Made by a program: the position numbers and the translations under genes. From VAXT01 sp963698015 (GTDB lineage Bacteria > Actinomycetota > Thermoleophilia > Gaiellales > Gaiellaceae): a DNA stretch of 64,000 nt. Shown here piece after piece: positions 1-9,749 of this stretch. Positions within the stretch are counted from its first letter, which is position 1. The number at the start of each line of letters is the position of its first letter. The DNA is taken from positions 2,666,001-2,730,000 of the forward strand of contig OY969109.1 of NCBI GenBank assembly GCA_963698015.1, read 5' to 3'. A model generated the notes under the pieces. The model worked only from the letters and a program-made list of their open reading frames with translations. It made no database searches and was not told the origin of the DNA.

Positions 1-579
1 GGTCGTCGACGTCGATGTTCCCGCGCGGGTCCGTCTGGACCGGCGTCACCTCGTAGCCCGCCATCGTCACGCTCGCCGGGTTCGTCCCGTGCGCGGTGTC
101 CGGGATCACGACCTTGCGCCTCGTCTCGGTCTCGCCGCGCGCGGCAAAGTGCGCACGCATGAGCATCAGGCCGGTCAGCTCGCCCTGGGATCCCGCCGCG
201 GGCTGGAGCGACACCGCGGGGAGGCCGGCGATCTCGGCGAGGATCTCCTGCAGGCGCCACATCAGCTCGAGGGCCCCCTGGGCGCCTTCCTCTTCCTGCA
301 GCGGATGGAGGTCGCGGAAGCCGGGGAAGTTGACGACTCGCTCGTTGACCCGCGGGTTGTGCTTCATCGTGCAGGAGCCGAGCGGATAGAAGCCGGTGTC
401 GACGCCGAAGGTGCGGGTCGAGAGCTGCGTGAAGTGACGGACCAGCTCGGGCTCGGAGATCTCGGGGAGCCTCGGCGGCCGCTCGCGGCGAAGCTCGCCG
501 GGGATCTCGGGGACGGGCGACGTGCGCGGCGGCAGGCTCGACGCCCGCCTGCCCTCCTGCGACTTCTCGTAGATCAGCT

Positions 580-583
<4 letters not shown>
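1..583 (-). CDS. gcvPB: Glycine dehydrogenase (decarboxylating) subunit 2, 5' part only
   Basis: C-terminal half of the split P protein of the glycine cleavage system, which decarboxylates glycine with pyridoxal phosphate and passes the aminomethyl group to GcvH. About 194 residues are visible before the window edge. Family blocks seen are GFYPLGSCTMKHNPR, QPAAGSQGELTG and IPDTAHGTNPASV; the PLP-lysine region lies beyond the edge. The GTG start at 583 overlaps the gcvPA stop (GTGA), so the two subunits are translationally coupled. It was too close to the edge to be seen as a complete reading frame. The split-subunit form is usual for many bacteria outside Proteobacteria. The identity is very secure; only the extent is unknown. 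Confidence 0.95.
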
Positions 584-1898
<1,315 letters not shown>

Positions 1899-1902
<4 letters not shown>

Positions 1903-2294
1903 TGCTCGTCGACGAAGGTCTTGTAGGCCGCAGCGTCCAGCAGTTCGTCCGCCTCCGAAGGGTCGCCGAGGCGGATGCGCACGAGCCAGCCGTCGCCGTA
2001 CGGGTCCTCGTTCACCGTCTCGGGCTCCGCGACGACCTTCGGGTTCACCTCGAGCACGGTTCCCGAGAGCGGCGAGATCAGATCCGAAACGGCCTTCACC
2101 GACTCGACCTCGCCGTAGGAGCCGCCCTTCGTCACCTCCCCTCCCTCCTCGGGGGGCTCGAAGTGGACGAGCTCACCCAGCGAGTCCTGGGCGAACCACG
2201 TGATCCCGAGCGTCGCTTCGTCGCCCTCGATCCTGGCCCAGTCGTGCTCGGTGTTGTAGCGAAGGTCGTCCGGATAGCTCTCGGCTGCTGCCAC
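1899..2294 (-). CDS. gcvH: Glycine cleavage system H protein
   Basis: Lipoyl carrier protein that shuttles the aminomethyl group between the P and T proteins. The protein is 131 residues, the normal size. The lipoylation lysine is about residue 67 in the GEVESVKAVSDL context, followed by SPLSGTVLEVN, the standard beta-hairpin fold. The reading frame stays open far upstream into gcvT, but homology begins at AAAESYPDDLRYNTEHDWA, so the GTG at 2294, overlapping the gcvT stop by one base, is chosen. It lies between gcvT and gcvPA in a four-gene overlapping operon. Confidence 0.95.
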
Positions 2295-3343
2295 TACGCC
2301 TCCTTGTTGTAGATCGGCTTCTTGACCACCTCGGCCCGTCGCGGCCGTCCGCGCACGTCGATCGTCAGCGTCGTCCCCGGCTCCGCGTGCTCCGCAGGGA
2401 TGTAGCCCATCCCGATCCCGCGGTCGAGCATCGGCGAGTGCGAGCCGGACGTCACCTCGCCGCCTTCGGCGATGTCCATCCCCTGGCGCGGGATGCCTGC
2501 GTCCTGCATGACGAACGCGACGAGCTTCTGCGCAGGCCCCTCGGCCTTGATCCGGCGCAGCTCCTCGACCCCCGAGAACTCCGTGTCGAGCGCGCACACC
2601 CAGCCGAGCCCGGCCGAGATCGCGTCCGTGTCCGGCCCGATGTCGTTGCCGTGCAGCGGGTAGCAGACCTCGAGCCGCAGGGTGTCCCTCGCGCCGAGGC
2701 CGCACGGCGTGGCGCCACGCTCGAGGACCGCGTCCCAGAGGGCGACGGCGTCCTCGCTCAGGACCATCAGTTCGACGCCTTTCTCACCGGTGTAGCCCGT
2801 GCGGTTGACCATCACCTCGATGCCGGCCACCTCGCTCATCTCCCACGTGAACGGCGTGCCGTCGTCGAGGCCGAGGCGCTCCAGCGACCTTGGCCCCTGC
2901 ACGGCCAGGAGGGCGAACTCGTCGGACTTGTCGCGCAGATCGGTCCCTGCGCCGGCGCGCCCCATGATCCACTCGAAGTCGGCCTCGCGGTTCGACGCAT
3001 TGACGACCAGGATGAACCGACCCGACTCGACGCGGTAGACGATCAGGTCGTCGATGATCCCGCCGCGGTCGTTCGTCAGCAGCGTGTACTGAGCGCCACC
3101 TTCGGCAACCTTCTCGATGTCGTTCGAGAGCAGCGCCTGCAGCGCGGCCGGCACCTTCGGGCCCTCGAACTCGAACCGTCCCATGTGCGAGACGTCGAAC
3201 ACCCCGCAGTCCTCTCGCACGGCGCGGTGCTCCGGGATGACGCCCTCGTACTGGACGGGCATCTCCCACCCGGCGAACGGCACCATGCGTGCGCCGAGCG
3301 CGACGTGGCGCTGGTAGAGCGGCGTGCGAAGCAGGGTCTGCAT
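2294..3343 (-). CDS. gcvT: Glycine cleavage system T protein (aminomethyltransferase)
   Basis: Tetrahydrofolate-dependent aminomethyltransferase that releases ammonia from the H-protein intermediate and makes 5,10-methylene-THF. At 349 residues it is full length. It begins LRTPLYQRHVALGARMVPFAGWEMPVQY, with the GcvT substrate region DVSHMGRFEF following, and carries GYTGEKGVELMV in the folate-binding domain and GLGARDTLRLEVCYPLHG in the second half. ATG at 3343 is the first gene of gcvT-H-PA-PB. A 150-base leader with two overlapping hairpins separates it from ftsZ; I do not recognise a glycine riboswitch there. Identity is secure. Confidence 0.96.
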   Translation of the reverse strand: MQTLLRTPLYQRHVALGARMVPFAGWEMPVQYEGVIPEHRAVREDCGVFDVSHMGRFEFEGPKVPAALQALLSNDIEKVAEGGAQYTLLTNDRGGIIDDLIVYRVESGRFILVVNASNREADFEWIMGRAGAGTDLRDKSDEFALLAVQGPRSLERLGLDDGTPFTWEMSEVAGIEVMVNRTGYTGEKGVELMVLSEDAVALWDAVLERGATPCGLGARDTLRLEVCYPLHGNDIGPDTDAISAGLGWVCALDTEFSGVEELRRIKAEGPAQKLVAFVMQDAGIPRQGMDIAEGGEVTSGSHSPMLDRGIGMGYIPAEHAEPGTTLTIDVRGRPRRAEVVKKPIYNKEA

Positions 3344-3376
3344 GCGCGACCGATGCTAATGAAGGCGCAACAAACG

Positions 3377-3447
3377 GGTCAGCCGCTCGGCGGAGCGGCT
3401 GACCGTGCCACGGTGAGCTCTTGGCGGCTCACCTGGAGGGCACGGTC
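3377..3447 (-). terminator. Two overlapping hairpins between ftsZ and gcvT
   Basis: Read on the minus strand, hairpin A (3447-3401) pairs GACCGTGCC with GGCACGGTC around an inner GGTGAGC/GCTCACC stem. Hairpin B (3404-3377) pairs GGTCAGCCGCTC with GAGCGGCTGACC around a four-base loop and is followed by CGTTTGTTGC. B is a plausible intrinsic terminator for the ftsZ transcript. A and B share bases 3401-3404, so they cannot both form fully, an arrangement seen in attenuators. No antisense gene needs them on the plus strand. Confidence 0.6.
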
Positions 3448-3493
3448 GAAGTACCTCCGCGGAAGATTTTCTAAACGGGCTGTCCTTGGGGGC

Positions 3494-4582
3494 TCAGGCG
3501 TCGCGCAGGAAGGACGGAACCTCGAGCACGTCGTCGGGCACGTCGAACGTGCCTTCGTCCCTCGTCGGCGTGCCCACCCCGGCTCCTTCCTCGGCCGGAC
3601 GCTCCTCGCGCCGGCGCCGCCGGTACCGCTCCGGACCGAATCCCGTCGCGATCACGGTCACGCGCACCTCGTCCTTGACCCCCTGGTCGATCACTGCGCC
3701 GAAGATGACGTTCGCGTTCTGGTCGGCCGCGCTGGTCACGACCTCGGCCGCCTCGTTCACCTCGAACAGGCCCATGTCCGTCCCGCCGGTGACGTTGAGC
3801 AGGATCCCGGTTGCGCCCTCGATCGAGGCCTCGAGCAGCGGGGACGAGACCGCCATTCGCGCTGCTTCTCCGGCGCGGCCCTCGCCCGAGGCGACGCCGA
3901 TGCCCATCAGCGCCGAGCCGGCGTCGCGCATGATCGTGCGCACATCGGCGAAGTCGAGGTTGACGAGCCCGGGGATCGTGATCAGGTCGGTGATGCCCTG
4001 CACGCCCTGGCGCAGCACGTCGTCGGCCATGCGGAACGCGTCCACGATCGATGTGTCCTTGTCGACGACCTGGAGCAGCCGGTCGTTCTCGATCACGATC
4101 AGCGTGTCGACGTTCTCACGCAGATCGCGGATCCCGAGCTCCGCCTGCTCGGCGCGCTTGCGTCCTTCGAACGAGAAAGGCCGTGTGACGACGCCGACGG
4201 TGATCGCCCCGATCTCTCTGGAGAGCTCGGCCACGGTCGGGGCACCGCCCGTCCCGGTGCCGCCGCCCTCGCCCGCGGTCACGAAGACCATGTCCGCGCC
4301 CTTGAGCGACTCCTTCAGCTCGTCGCGGCTCTCGTGAGCTGCCGCCCTTCCAACCTCCGGGTTCGCGCCGGCCCCGAGCCCGCGCGTCGACTCGCTGCCG
4401 ATCTGGAGCTTCACGTCGGCGTCGGTCATCAGGAGCGCCTGGGCATCGGTGTTGACGGCGATGAACTCGCAGCCGGTCAGTCCGGCGTCGACCATGCGGT
4501 TGACGGCGTTCGAGCCGCCTCCGCCGACGCCGACGACCTTCAGGACTGCGAGAAATTTCTGGGACGGATCACGCATGCTCAT
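3494..4582 (-). CDS. ftsZ: Cell division protein FtsZ
   Basis: Tubulin-like GTPase that polymerises into the Z-ring at midcell. With the start used here the protein has 362 residues. The nucleotide-binding N terminus is LKVVGVGGGGSNAVNRM, the tubulin signature GGGTGTGG is at residues 106-113, the synergy-loop region reads GLVNLDFADV, and the C-terminal tail ends DDVLEVPSFLRDA, the conserved peptide that binds FtsA/SepF/ZipA-type partners. An in-frame extension to 4672 exists but lacks homology and would run across the promoter, so ATG 4582 (or the ATG two codons later) is preferred. No ftsA lies in the window, as usual for Actinobacteria, where SepF is the tether. It is the last gene of the dcw cluster and has its own promoter. 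Confidence 0.97.
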   Translation of the reverse strand: MSMRDPSQKFLAVLKVVGVGGGGSNAVNRMVDAGLTGCEFIAVNTDAQALLMTDADVKLQIGSESTRGLGAGANPEVGRAAAHESRDELKESLKGADMVFVTAGEGGGTGTGGAPTVAELSREIGAITVGVVTRPFSFEGRKRAEQAELGIRDLRENVDTLIVIENDRLLQVVDKDTSIVDAFRMADDVLRQGVQGITDLITIPGLVNLDFADVRTIMRDAGSALMGIGVASGEGRAGEAARMAVSSPLLEASIEGATGILLNVTGGTDMGLFEVNEAAEVVTSAADQNANVIFGAVIDQGVKDEVRVTVIATGFGPERYRRRRREERPAEEGAGVGTPTRDEGTFDVPDDVLEVPSFLRDA

Positions 4583-4643
4583 GGAATCTGAGACCTCAAC
4601 CTGTAGTGGAGCGTACGGCCGGTGCCGGACGCAAGGCCGCCCC

Positions 4644-4672
4644 AGGGTACGTCGGCTCAACCCGCATGTCAA
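4644..4672 (-). promoter_or_regulatory. Probable sigma-70-type promoter of ftsZ
   Basis: On the minus strand TTGACA (4672-4667) is followed after exactly 17 bases by TACCCT (4649-4644). The -35 is a perfect consensus and the -10 matches TAnnnT. Initiation would fall near 4637, giving a leader of about 55 bases before the ATG at 4582. It lies in the longest gap of the downstream dcw region, between ftsQ and ftsZ, where dedicated ftsZ promoters are common in other bacteria. Confidence 0.65.
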
Positions 4673-4718
4673 CGCCGACTCGCGCTTCAGACTCTAACCT
4701 TCAGCCTGAGACTTGAGA

Positions 4719-5501
4719 TCAGTGCACGACCGCTCTCTCCGGAACGCTCACGTCGACGTACTGCGCGCCGGGGCCTGCGGCCTCGAGCACTCGCTCCGCC
4801 ACCGCGAGTTGCAGGGCAAGGTCGTCAGCGTCTCCGAGGCGGACCTCGGTCCCCGTCCCGAGCACGAGCACGAGGTCTCCGTCGACGAAGCGGGCCTCGC
4901 GGACGTGCGTGAAGAGACCGGGGTCGGCCGACAGCACGCCGCCGAGCAGGCGCGCCGGCCGCAGGGCCTCGTCTGCGGTCAGCAGCTCGCCCGCGCTCGG
5001 AACCGGTGCGTTCGCATCCCAGATCCGCGGCAGATTCGACTCCCGCGGATCGCCGATCGGTTCGAGCACGCGGCCGCGCTCGGTGACGATCCACGCCTGC
5101 GAGCCGCGCCGGAGCACTGCGACCGGCCGCTCGGCGGAGACGACGATCCTCGCGGTGTGCGGAAACGCCCGGTCGTAGGAGACGAGGCTGACGTCACGGA
5201 GCGGCGACAGGCGCGCGTCGATGTCGGCCGCGTTCAGCGAGAGAAGACTTGTTCCGTCGAGCGGCGCGAGCGCGGTGTCGACGCGCTCGACGACCGACGG
5301 CCGGGAACCGGTGACCTCGATTCGCTGGACGGCGAACATCGAGGTCTCCCTCGCCGCGAAGTACCCCCCGACGATCGCCGCCACGGCCGCGAACGCGACG
5401 AGCAGCGAGCGGCTCGAGGGCAGCGGAAGCGTGAACGGCGCCGCCCGGCTCGGCAGAGGGAGCACGGCGGTACGCGAAACAGGCTTGCGAGACGCAGGCA
5501 C
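4719..5501 (-). CDS. ftsQ: Cell division protein FtsQ
   Basis: Bitopic divisome protein that links FtsL/FtsB and early division proteins. The 260-residue protein has a basic cytoplasmic N terminus, one membrane segment at about residues 32-50 (SLLVAFAAVAAIVGGYFAA), then a POTRA domain beginning MFAVQRIEVTGSRPSVVERV, and the beta domain with SYDRAFPHTARIVVSAERPVA and the RGRVLEPI motif. The GTG start at 5501 has only a weak ribosome site. Its place between murB and ftsZ is the canonical dcw position. Sequence identity in FtsQ is always low, so the call rests on topology, the POTRA block and synteny. Confidence 0.9.
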   Translation of the reverse strand: MPASRKPVSRTAVLPLPSRAAPFTLPLPSSRSLLVAFAAVAAIVGGYFAARETSMFAVQRIEVTGSRPSVVERVDTALAPLDGTSLLSLNAADIDARLSPLRDVSLVSYDRAFPHTARIVVSAERPVAVLRRGSQAWIVTERGRVLEPIGDPRESNLPRIWDANAPVPSAGELLTADEALRPARLLGGVLSADPGLFTHVREARFVDGDLVLVLGTGTEVRLGDADDLALQLAVAERVLEAAGPGAQYVDVSVPERAVVH

Positions 5502-5532
5502 CCAGCCGAGTTCGGCACGAGAGGCCGAAGCC

Positions 5533-6423
5533 CTACAGGCTCTGGCCGGCCGGCGGCAGCTCGAGGGCGCCGACGAGGCGAACCTCGTGCTCGAGCTCGA
5601 CTCCGAACTCCTCGAGCGCGCGGCGGCGGGCTTCGGCCATCAGCGCGAGCGCGTCGATCGCCCGCGCGTCTCCTGCGTTTTCGACGAAGTTGCCGTGACG
5701 GGGAGAGATCTGCGCTCCGCCGATCCGGTGGCCCTTGAGGCCGACCGCCTCGAGCATGCGCCCCGCGGAGAGCTCGTGCGCCGGGTTCTTGAAGACGCTT
5801 CCGAACGTCCGCTTGTTCGTCGGCTGGGCCGCCTTGCGCTGCGCCTGGAGGTCGGCGACGGTCGCCTTGATCTCGTCGGGCGGTTTCGGGGCGAGCCGGA
5901 ACTCCGCCTCGGCCACGACCTCGCCCGGCTGGAGCGCCGAGCGGCGGTACTCGAGCCCGAGCTCGTCGGGCGAGCGCCAGCCAGTGCCCTCGGCCGACAC
6001 GACGAGGGCGCGCTCGAGGATCCCCCGCCAGTCCCCGCCGTAGGCGCCCGCGTTCATGCGCACGCCGCCGCCGACGGTTCCCGGAATCGCGCAGGCGAAC
6101 TCGAAGCCGCCCAGGCCGGCCGCTCGGGCCCGGTGCAGGCAGACCGCATTCGCTGCGCCACCGCCTGCGACGAGGAGGCCGTCTCGCGTGTCGGCCGCCG
6201 AGAGCTCACCTTCGAGCCGGAGCACGAGCGCCTCGACGCCCTCGTCGGCGACGAGCACGTTCGAGCCGAGCCCGATCGTGAAGACGTCAAGCCCCTCCGC
6301 TGCCGCCCAGCGGAGCGCTTCCTCGAGCTCGGCCACGTCCTGCGGCCGCGCGAAGTGGCGCGCGGGTCCGCCGATCCCGACCGTCGTCAGCCGTCCGAGC
6401 GGGATGTTCTGCTCGATGTTCAC
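5533..6423 (-). CDS. murB: UDP-N-acetylenolpyruvoylglucosamine reductase
   Basis: FAD-dependent reductase that converts enolpyruvyl-UDP-GlcNAc to UDP-MurNAc with NADPH in the cytoplasm. At 296 residues it is of the shorter type II kind. Seen are the N-terminal TTVGIGGPARHFARP, the FAD-binding GLGSNVLVADEG, the IPGTVGGGVRMNAGAYG block and the catalytic serine context RTFGSVFKNP. The GTG start overlaps the murC stop as GTGA. It is a separate gene, not fused to murC. Confidence 0.96.
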   Translation of the reverse strand: MNIEQNIPLGRLTTVGIGGPARHFARPQDVAELEEALRWAAAEGLDVFTIGLGSNVLVADEGVEALVLRLEGELSAADTRDGLLVAGGGAANAVCLHRARAAGLGGFEFACAIPGTVGGGVRMNAGAYGGDWRGILERALVVSAEGTGWRSPDELGLEYRRSALQPGEVVAEAEFRLAPKPPDEIKATVADLQAQRKAAQPTNKRTFGSVFKNPAHELSAGRMLEAVGLKGHRIGGAQISPRHGNFVENAGDARAIDALALMAEARRRALEEFGVELEHEVRLVGALELPPAGQSL

Positions 6424-7616
6424 GCAAGCTCCTCGAGCAGGAGCGGAACGGCGTCGTCGACGTCGCCTGCGCCCATGGTGAGCACGACGTCGCCGCTTTG
6501 CGTGCGCCGGGCGAGGAAGCGAGCACCGTCCTCGACCGACGGAGTCCAGCCGACGGTCATCCCCGGACGGGTCTCCGTCGCGGCGTCGACGACGAGCTTG
6601 CCGCTGACGCCTTCGATGGGCTCCTCGCGTGCGCGGTAAATCTCCGTCACGGCGACGACGTCCGCCGTCGCGAGCGCGGCGCCGAGCTCGTGCGCCAGGT
6701 GACGCGTGCGCGAATAGAGGTGCGGCTGGAAGAGGACGAGCACGCGCTGTCCGTTGCGGACGGCCTCGATCGCGGCGCGGATCTCGGCCGGGTGATGCGC
6801 GTAGTCGTCGAGCACACGCACGCCTCCGGCCTCGCCGCGGAGCTCGAGGCGACGGCCCGCTCCTGCGAACTCGGCCAGGTGCCCCGCGGCCTCATCCGGG
6901 TCGACGCCCGCCAGCTCGAGCGCGGCGAGCGCGGCCGCCGCGTTCAGGCGGTTGTGCTCGCCGGGCACGGCGAGCTGCAGGGCGACCGGCTCGAGCTCGC
7001 CGGCGCGCACGACGTGCGGCACCTCGGCGAGCCAGCGCTCGAACAACTCCTCGACCTCGGCACGCGACGCGAACTCCGAGTGGTGATCGAGATCGACGTT
7101 CGTGACGACCGCGATCTTCGGCCGCAGCAGCTCGATCGTCCGGTCGGACTCGTCGCCCTCGACGACGAGCCAGCCCGATCCTGCGCGCGCGTTCCCGCCC
7201 AGCTGCGGGATCTCGCCACCGATCAGGAACGACGGGTCGCGCCCGAGCCGGTCGAGCACGAAGGCGATCATCGCGGTCGTGGTCGTCTTACCGTGCGCAC
7301 CCGAGACCACGATCGCCTTCTGGAGCGAAACGAGCTCCGCGAGGAACTCGGCCCGGCTCTTGAAGCCATGTCCTGGGACCAGGTCCCGGGGCATGTACGC
7401 GGTGGACACAATTGTTTCGTAGCCGTCGGGAGGAGGCTCGACCTCCTCCGACACCGAGACCCGGATCCCGGCGGCGCGAACGTGCTCGAGGTAGGGCGTC
7501 TCGTGCCGGTCCCAGCCCGCGACCTCCGCGCCCCACGCTTTCGCCAGCACCGCGTAGCCGGAAAGCCCCGCGCCGCCGATTCCCACGAACCAGAGCCTGC
7601 GGCCCTCAAGACGCAA
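6420..7616 (-). CDS. murC: UDP-N-acetylmuramate--L-alanine ligase
   Basis: ATP-dependent ligase that adds L-alanine to UDP-MurNAc. The protein is 398 residues, somewhat short for MurC (often about 450). The Rossmann-like N terminus is WFVGIGGAGLSGYAVLA, the ATP loop SGAHGKTTTT is at residues 105-114, and LDDYAHHPAEI is the conserved C-terminal domain motif. The start TTG at 7616 overlaps murG by 11 bases. Residues 75-84 (MPRDLVPGHG) are encoded by a CATG-bounded palindrome that recurs elsewhere in the window, apparently a repeat that has been absorbed in frame into a surface loop of the first domain. The gene is otherwise intact. Confidence 0.95.
   Translation of the reverse strand: MRLEGRRLWFVGIGGAGLSGYAVLAKAWGAEVAGWDRHETPYLEHVRAAGIRVSVSEEVEPPPDGYETIVSTAYMPRDLVPGHGFKSRAEFLAELVSLQKAIVVSGAHGKTTTTAMIAFVLDRLGRDPSFLIGGEIPQLGGNARAGSGWLVVEGDESDRTIELLRPKIAVVTNVDLDHHSEFASRAEVEELFERWLAEVPHVVRAGELEPVALQLAVPGEHNRLNAAAALAALELAGVDPDEAAGHLAEFAGAGRRLELRGEAGGVRVLDDYAHHPAEIRAAIEAVRNGQRVLVLFQPHLYSRTRHLAHELGAALATADVVAVTEIYRAREEPIEGVSGKLVVDAATETRPGMTVGWTPSVEDGARFLARRTQSGDVVLTMGAGDVDDAVPLLLEELA
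7367..7395. repeat. CATG-bounded palindromic repeat inside murC
   Basis: A 29-base near-perfect palindrome bounded by CATG with core GGGACCAGGTCCC. The same unit occurs in four tandem copies before tgt (32466-32569) and, degraded, at 12046-12112. Here it is read in frame by murC. Confidence 0.8.
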
Positions 7617-8673
7617 GTTGGATCAAGCCTTCCGCGATCTCCTCCGCCGCATCCGGCTTCGCGACCCGCTTCATCGCGTCGCCCATCTCCTTGAGCCGCT
7701 CCGGGTCGCCGATCAGCGACCGCGCGAGATCAGCGACGCGGCCGAGCTCCGTCTCCGGAACCGTGATCGCGCCGCCGGAGAACTCGAAGAAGCGCGCGTT
7801 CTTCGCCTGGTGGTCGGCGGTCGCAAACGGGTACGGAACGAGGATCGCCGGTTTCCCGGCGGCGGCGACCTCCCAGACAGAGCCGCCCGACCGCGCGACG
7901 ACGAGGTCCGCCGCGCCGAGCGCCGCGCCGAACTCGTTCGTGAACGGAACCAGCTTGTAGTCGTCGCGCCGCATGCGACCGCGGAGCCGCTCGAAGTCGC
8001 GCTCGCCGCAGAGATGCAACACGGCCGGCCCGGCCTCGCCGAAGGTCTCGACGATCTCGTCATTCAGGCTCGCCGCGCCCTGACTGCCCCCGAAGACGAG
8101 CAGCACACGCGCGCGAGGGGGCAAGTCGAAGACTCGTCGGCCCTCGACGCGGGACGTCGCACGGTTCCGAGCCGGGATCGGCCGGCCCGTGACCCGGTAC
8201 TTCGGGCGCTCGCGGCCCTCGATCGGGAACGCGAGGAAGACGCGCTCCGCGAACGGAGCCGCCAGCCGGTTGGCGAGCCCGAGGTGCGCGTCGGCCTCCA
8301 TCAGCGCGGCGGGAATCGCCAACCGGGAGGCCGCGTAGACCATCGGCCCGGCCACGTAGCCCCCGCCGCCGAGCACGACGTCCGGCTCCCGCGCGCGCAG
8401 GATCCGCCTGCACGCCTTCGGCGCGCGCATCGCCTTTCCGACCGCACGCGCCTGAGCCGGCCCGGGACGGCGCGGCAGCCCAGAAACCTGGAACGTGTCG
8501 AGCTCGAAACCCGCCTCAGGAACGAGCCGCGCCTCGGCGCGATCCGGCGACCCGGCGAACGTCACCGTGACTCGCCGCGCGACGAGCGCCTCCGCGACGG
8601 CCAGCGACGGCAGCACGTGGCCGGCGGTCCCGCCCGCTGCGATCAGGCACTTGAGCGCTCGCTGCTCTGCCAT
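7606..8673 (-). CDS. murG: UDP-GlcNAc:undecaprenyl-pyrophosphoryl-MurNAc-pentapeptide GlcNAc transferase
   Basis: Peripheral membrane GT28 glycosyltransferase that turns lipid I into lipid II. The 355-residue protein shows the N-terminal glycine loop CLIAAGGTAGHVLPSLAVAE, the GGGGYVAGPM region, the second-domain start LLVFGGSQGAASLND and the nucleotide-binding VARSGGSVWEVAAAGKPAI block. The ATG at 8673 is clear. The open frame carrying the FtsW C terminus runs about 158 bases into this gene, so the exact 3' boundary of ftsW is uncertain rather than that of murG. It overlaps murC by 11 bases. Confidence 0.96.
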   Translation of the reverse strand: MAEQRALKCLIAAGGTAGHVLPSLAVAEALVARRVTVTFAGSPDRAEARLVPEAGFELDTFQVSGLPRRPGPAQARAVGKAMRAPKACRRILRAREPDVVLGGGGYVAGPMVYAASRLAIPAALMEADAHLGLANRLAAPFAERVFLAFPIEGRERPKYRVTGRPIPARNRATSRVEGRRVFDLPPRARVLLVFGGSQGAASLNDEIVETFGEAGPAVLHLCGERDFERLRGRMRRDDYKLVPFTNEFGAALGAADLVVARSGGSVWEVAAAGKPAILVPYPFATADHQAKNARFFEFSGGAITVPETELGRVADLARSLIGDPERLKEMGDAMKRVAKPDAAEEIAEGLIQLAS

Positions 8674-9749
8674 GTCCCGCGATGTTAAGGAGCACGCCCA
8701 CCGAGGCGAGCGAGACCACGAGGCTCGACCCGCCGTACGACACGAACGGGAGCGTGATTCCGGTCAGCGGAGCGAGACCGAGAACCGCGGCGAGATTGAT
8801 GAGCGCCTGCCCGCAGACGAGCGTCGTCAGCCCGGCTGCGAGGCGCTTTCCGAACGGATCGCGGCAGCGCAGCGCCACCCGCAGCCCAGCGTATGCGAAC
8901 GCGCAGTACGCGGCGATGACGAGCGCGGCGCCGACGAGCCCGAGCTCCTCGCCGATCGTCGCGAAGATCATGTCCGTGTGCGCCTCGGGCAGGTAGTTCA
9001 CCTTCGCGACGCCCTGCCCGATCCCGGTCCCGAAGATCCCGCCGGAGCCGAAGCCGATGATCGCCTGCAGCGTCTGGAACCCGGCGCCCTGCGCGTCGTG
9101 CCACGGATGCGACGAAGCTGAACAGGCGCGCGCGGCGATAGGGCTCGAACCAGATCGCGGCGAGCCCGAGCGCGACCGCGATCGAGCCGCCGGCGGCGAG
9201 GACCCGCAGCGGCACTCCGGAGACGACGAGGATCGCACCGAGGACGATCCCGATCGCGATCACGGTCCCCAGGTCGGGCTCGAGCAGGATCAGGCCCGCG
9301 AAGAGCCCGGTCGTGATCCCGATCGGCCGCGCGAGCTCCTTGAGCGACTGCGGTGCGCGGTGCCGCGCGAGATACGCAGATGCCCAGATCGCGAGGCTGA
9401 GCTTGGCGAGCTCCGAGGGCTGGAAGGCCAGCGAGCCGACACCGAGCCAGCGGCGCGCCCCGTTCACCTGCTCCCCCAGCACGAGCACCGCGAGACAGAG
9501 GCCGAGGCTCGTGAGCATCATCACCGGCGCGAGATACCGAAGCGTCCGGTAGTCGACCCGCGACGCGACCAGAAGCAGGACGACACCGAGCGCCGCGTAG
9601 ATCGACTCGCGCTTGACGTAGAAGACCGGATCGCCGCCGCCGAGCGCCGCCGGCGCCGAGGTCGCGCTGTAGACCATCACGAGCCCGAACGCGGTCAGGC
9701 CGAGCGTGACGAGGACGAGGATGTGCGAGTCGAGCTGGCCGCGCTTCAA
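8516..9749 (-). CDS. ftsW: Lipid II polymerase FtsW (SEDS family), apparent frameshift
   Basis: SEDS-family multispanning glycosyltransferase that polymerises septal peptidoglycan with its partner PBP (FtsI, encoded upstream). The N-terminal part is read from TTG 9749 (coupled to murD as TTGA): LVLVTLGLTAFGLVMVYSAT, VNGARRWLGVGSLAFQPSE and LEPDLGTVIAIG are typical. After YRRARLFSF the reading frame changes: the continuation HPWHDAQGAGFQTLQA, EAHTDMIFATIGEELG and LPFVSYGGSSL lies in the neighbouring frame. One extra base at about 9106-9113 explains the break. An essential gene in a working cluster is unlikely to be dead, so a sequence error is the simplest reading. The second frame has no stop until 8516, inside murG, so the true C terminus may be shorter. 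Confidence 0.85.

Noticed and set aside
3344..3493. Glycine riboswitch before gcvT
   Set aside because: The leader has hairpins but I do not see the conserved tandem-aptamer core; the space after the hairpins is too short for one aptamer.
2387..4591. A 734-codon open frame on the plus strand opposite gcvT and ftsZ
   Set aside because: It lies antisense to two certain genes, has low-complexity Arg/Ala/Gly/Asp-rich content and no homology features; it is a product of high GC.
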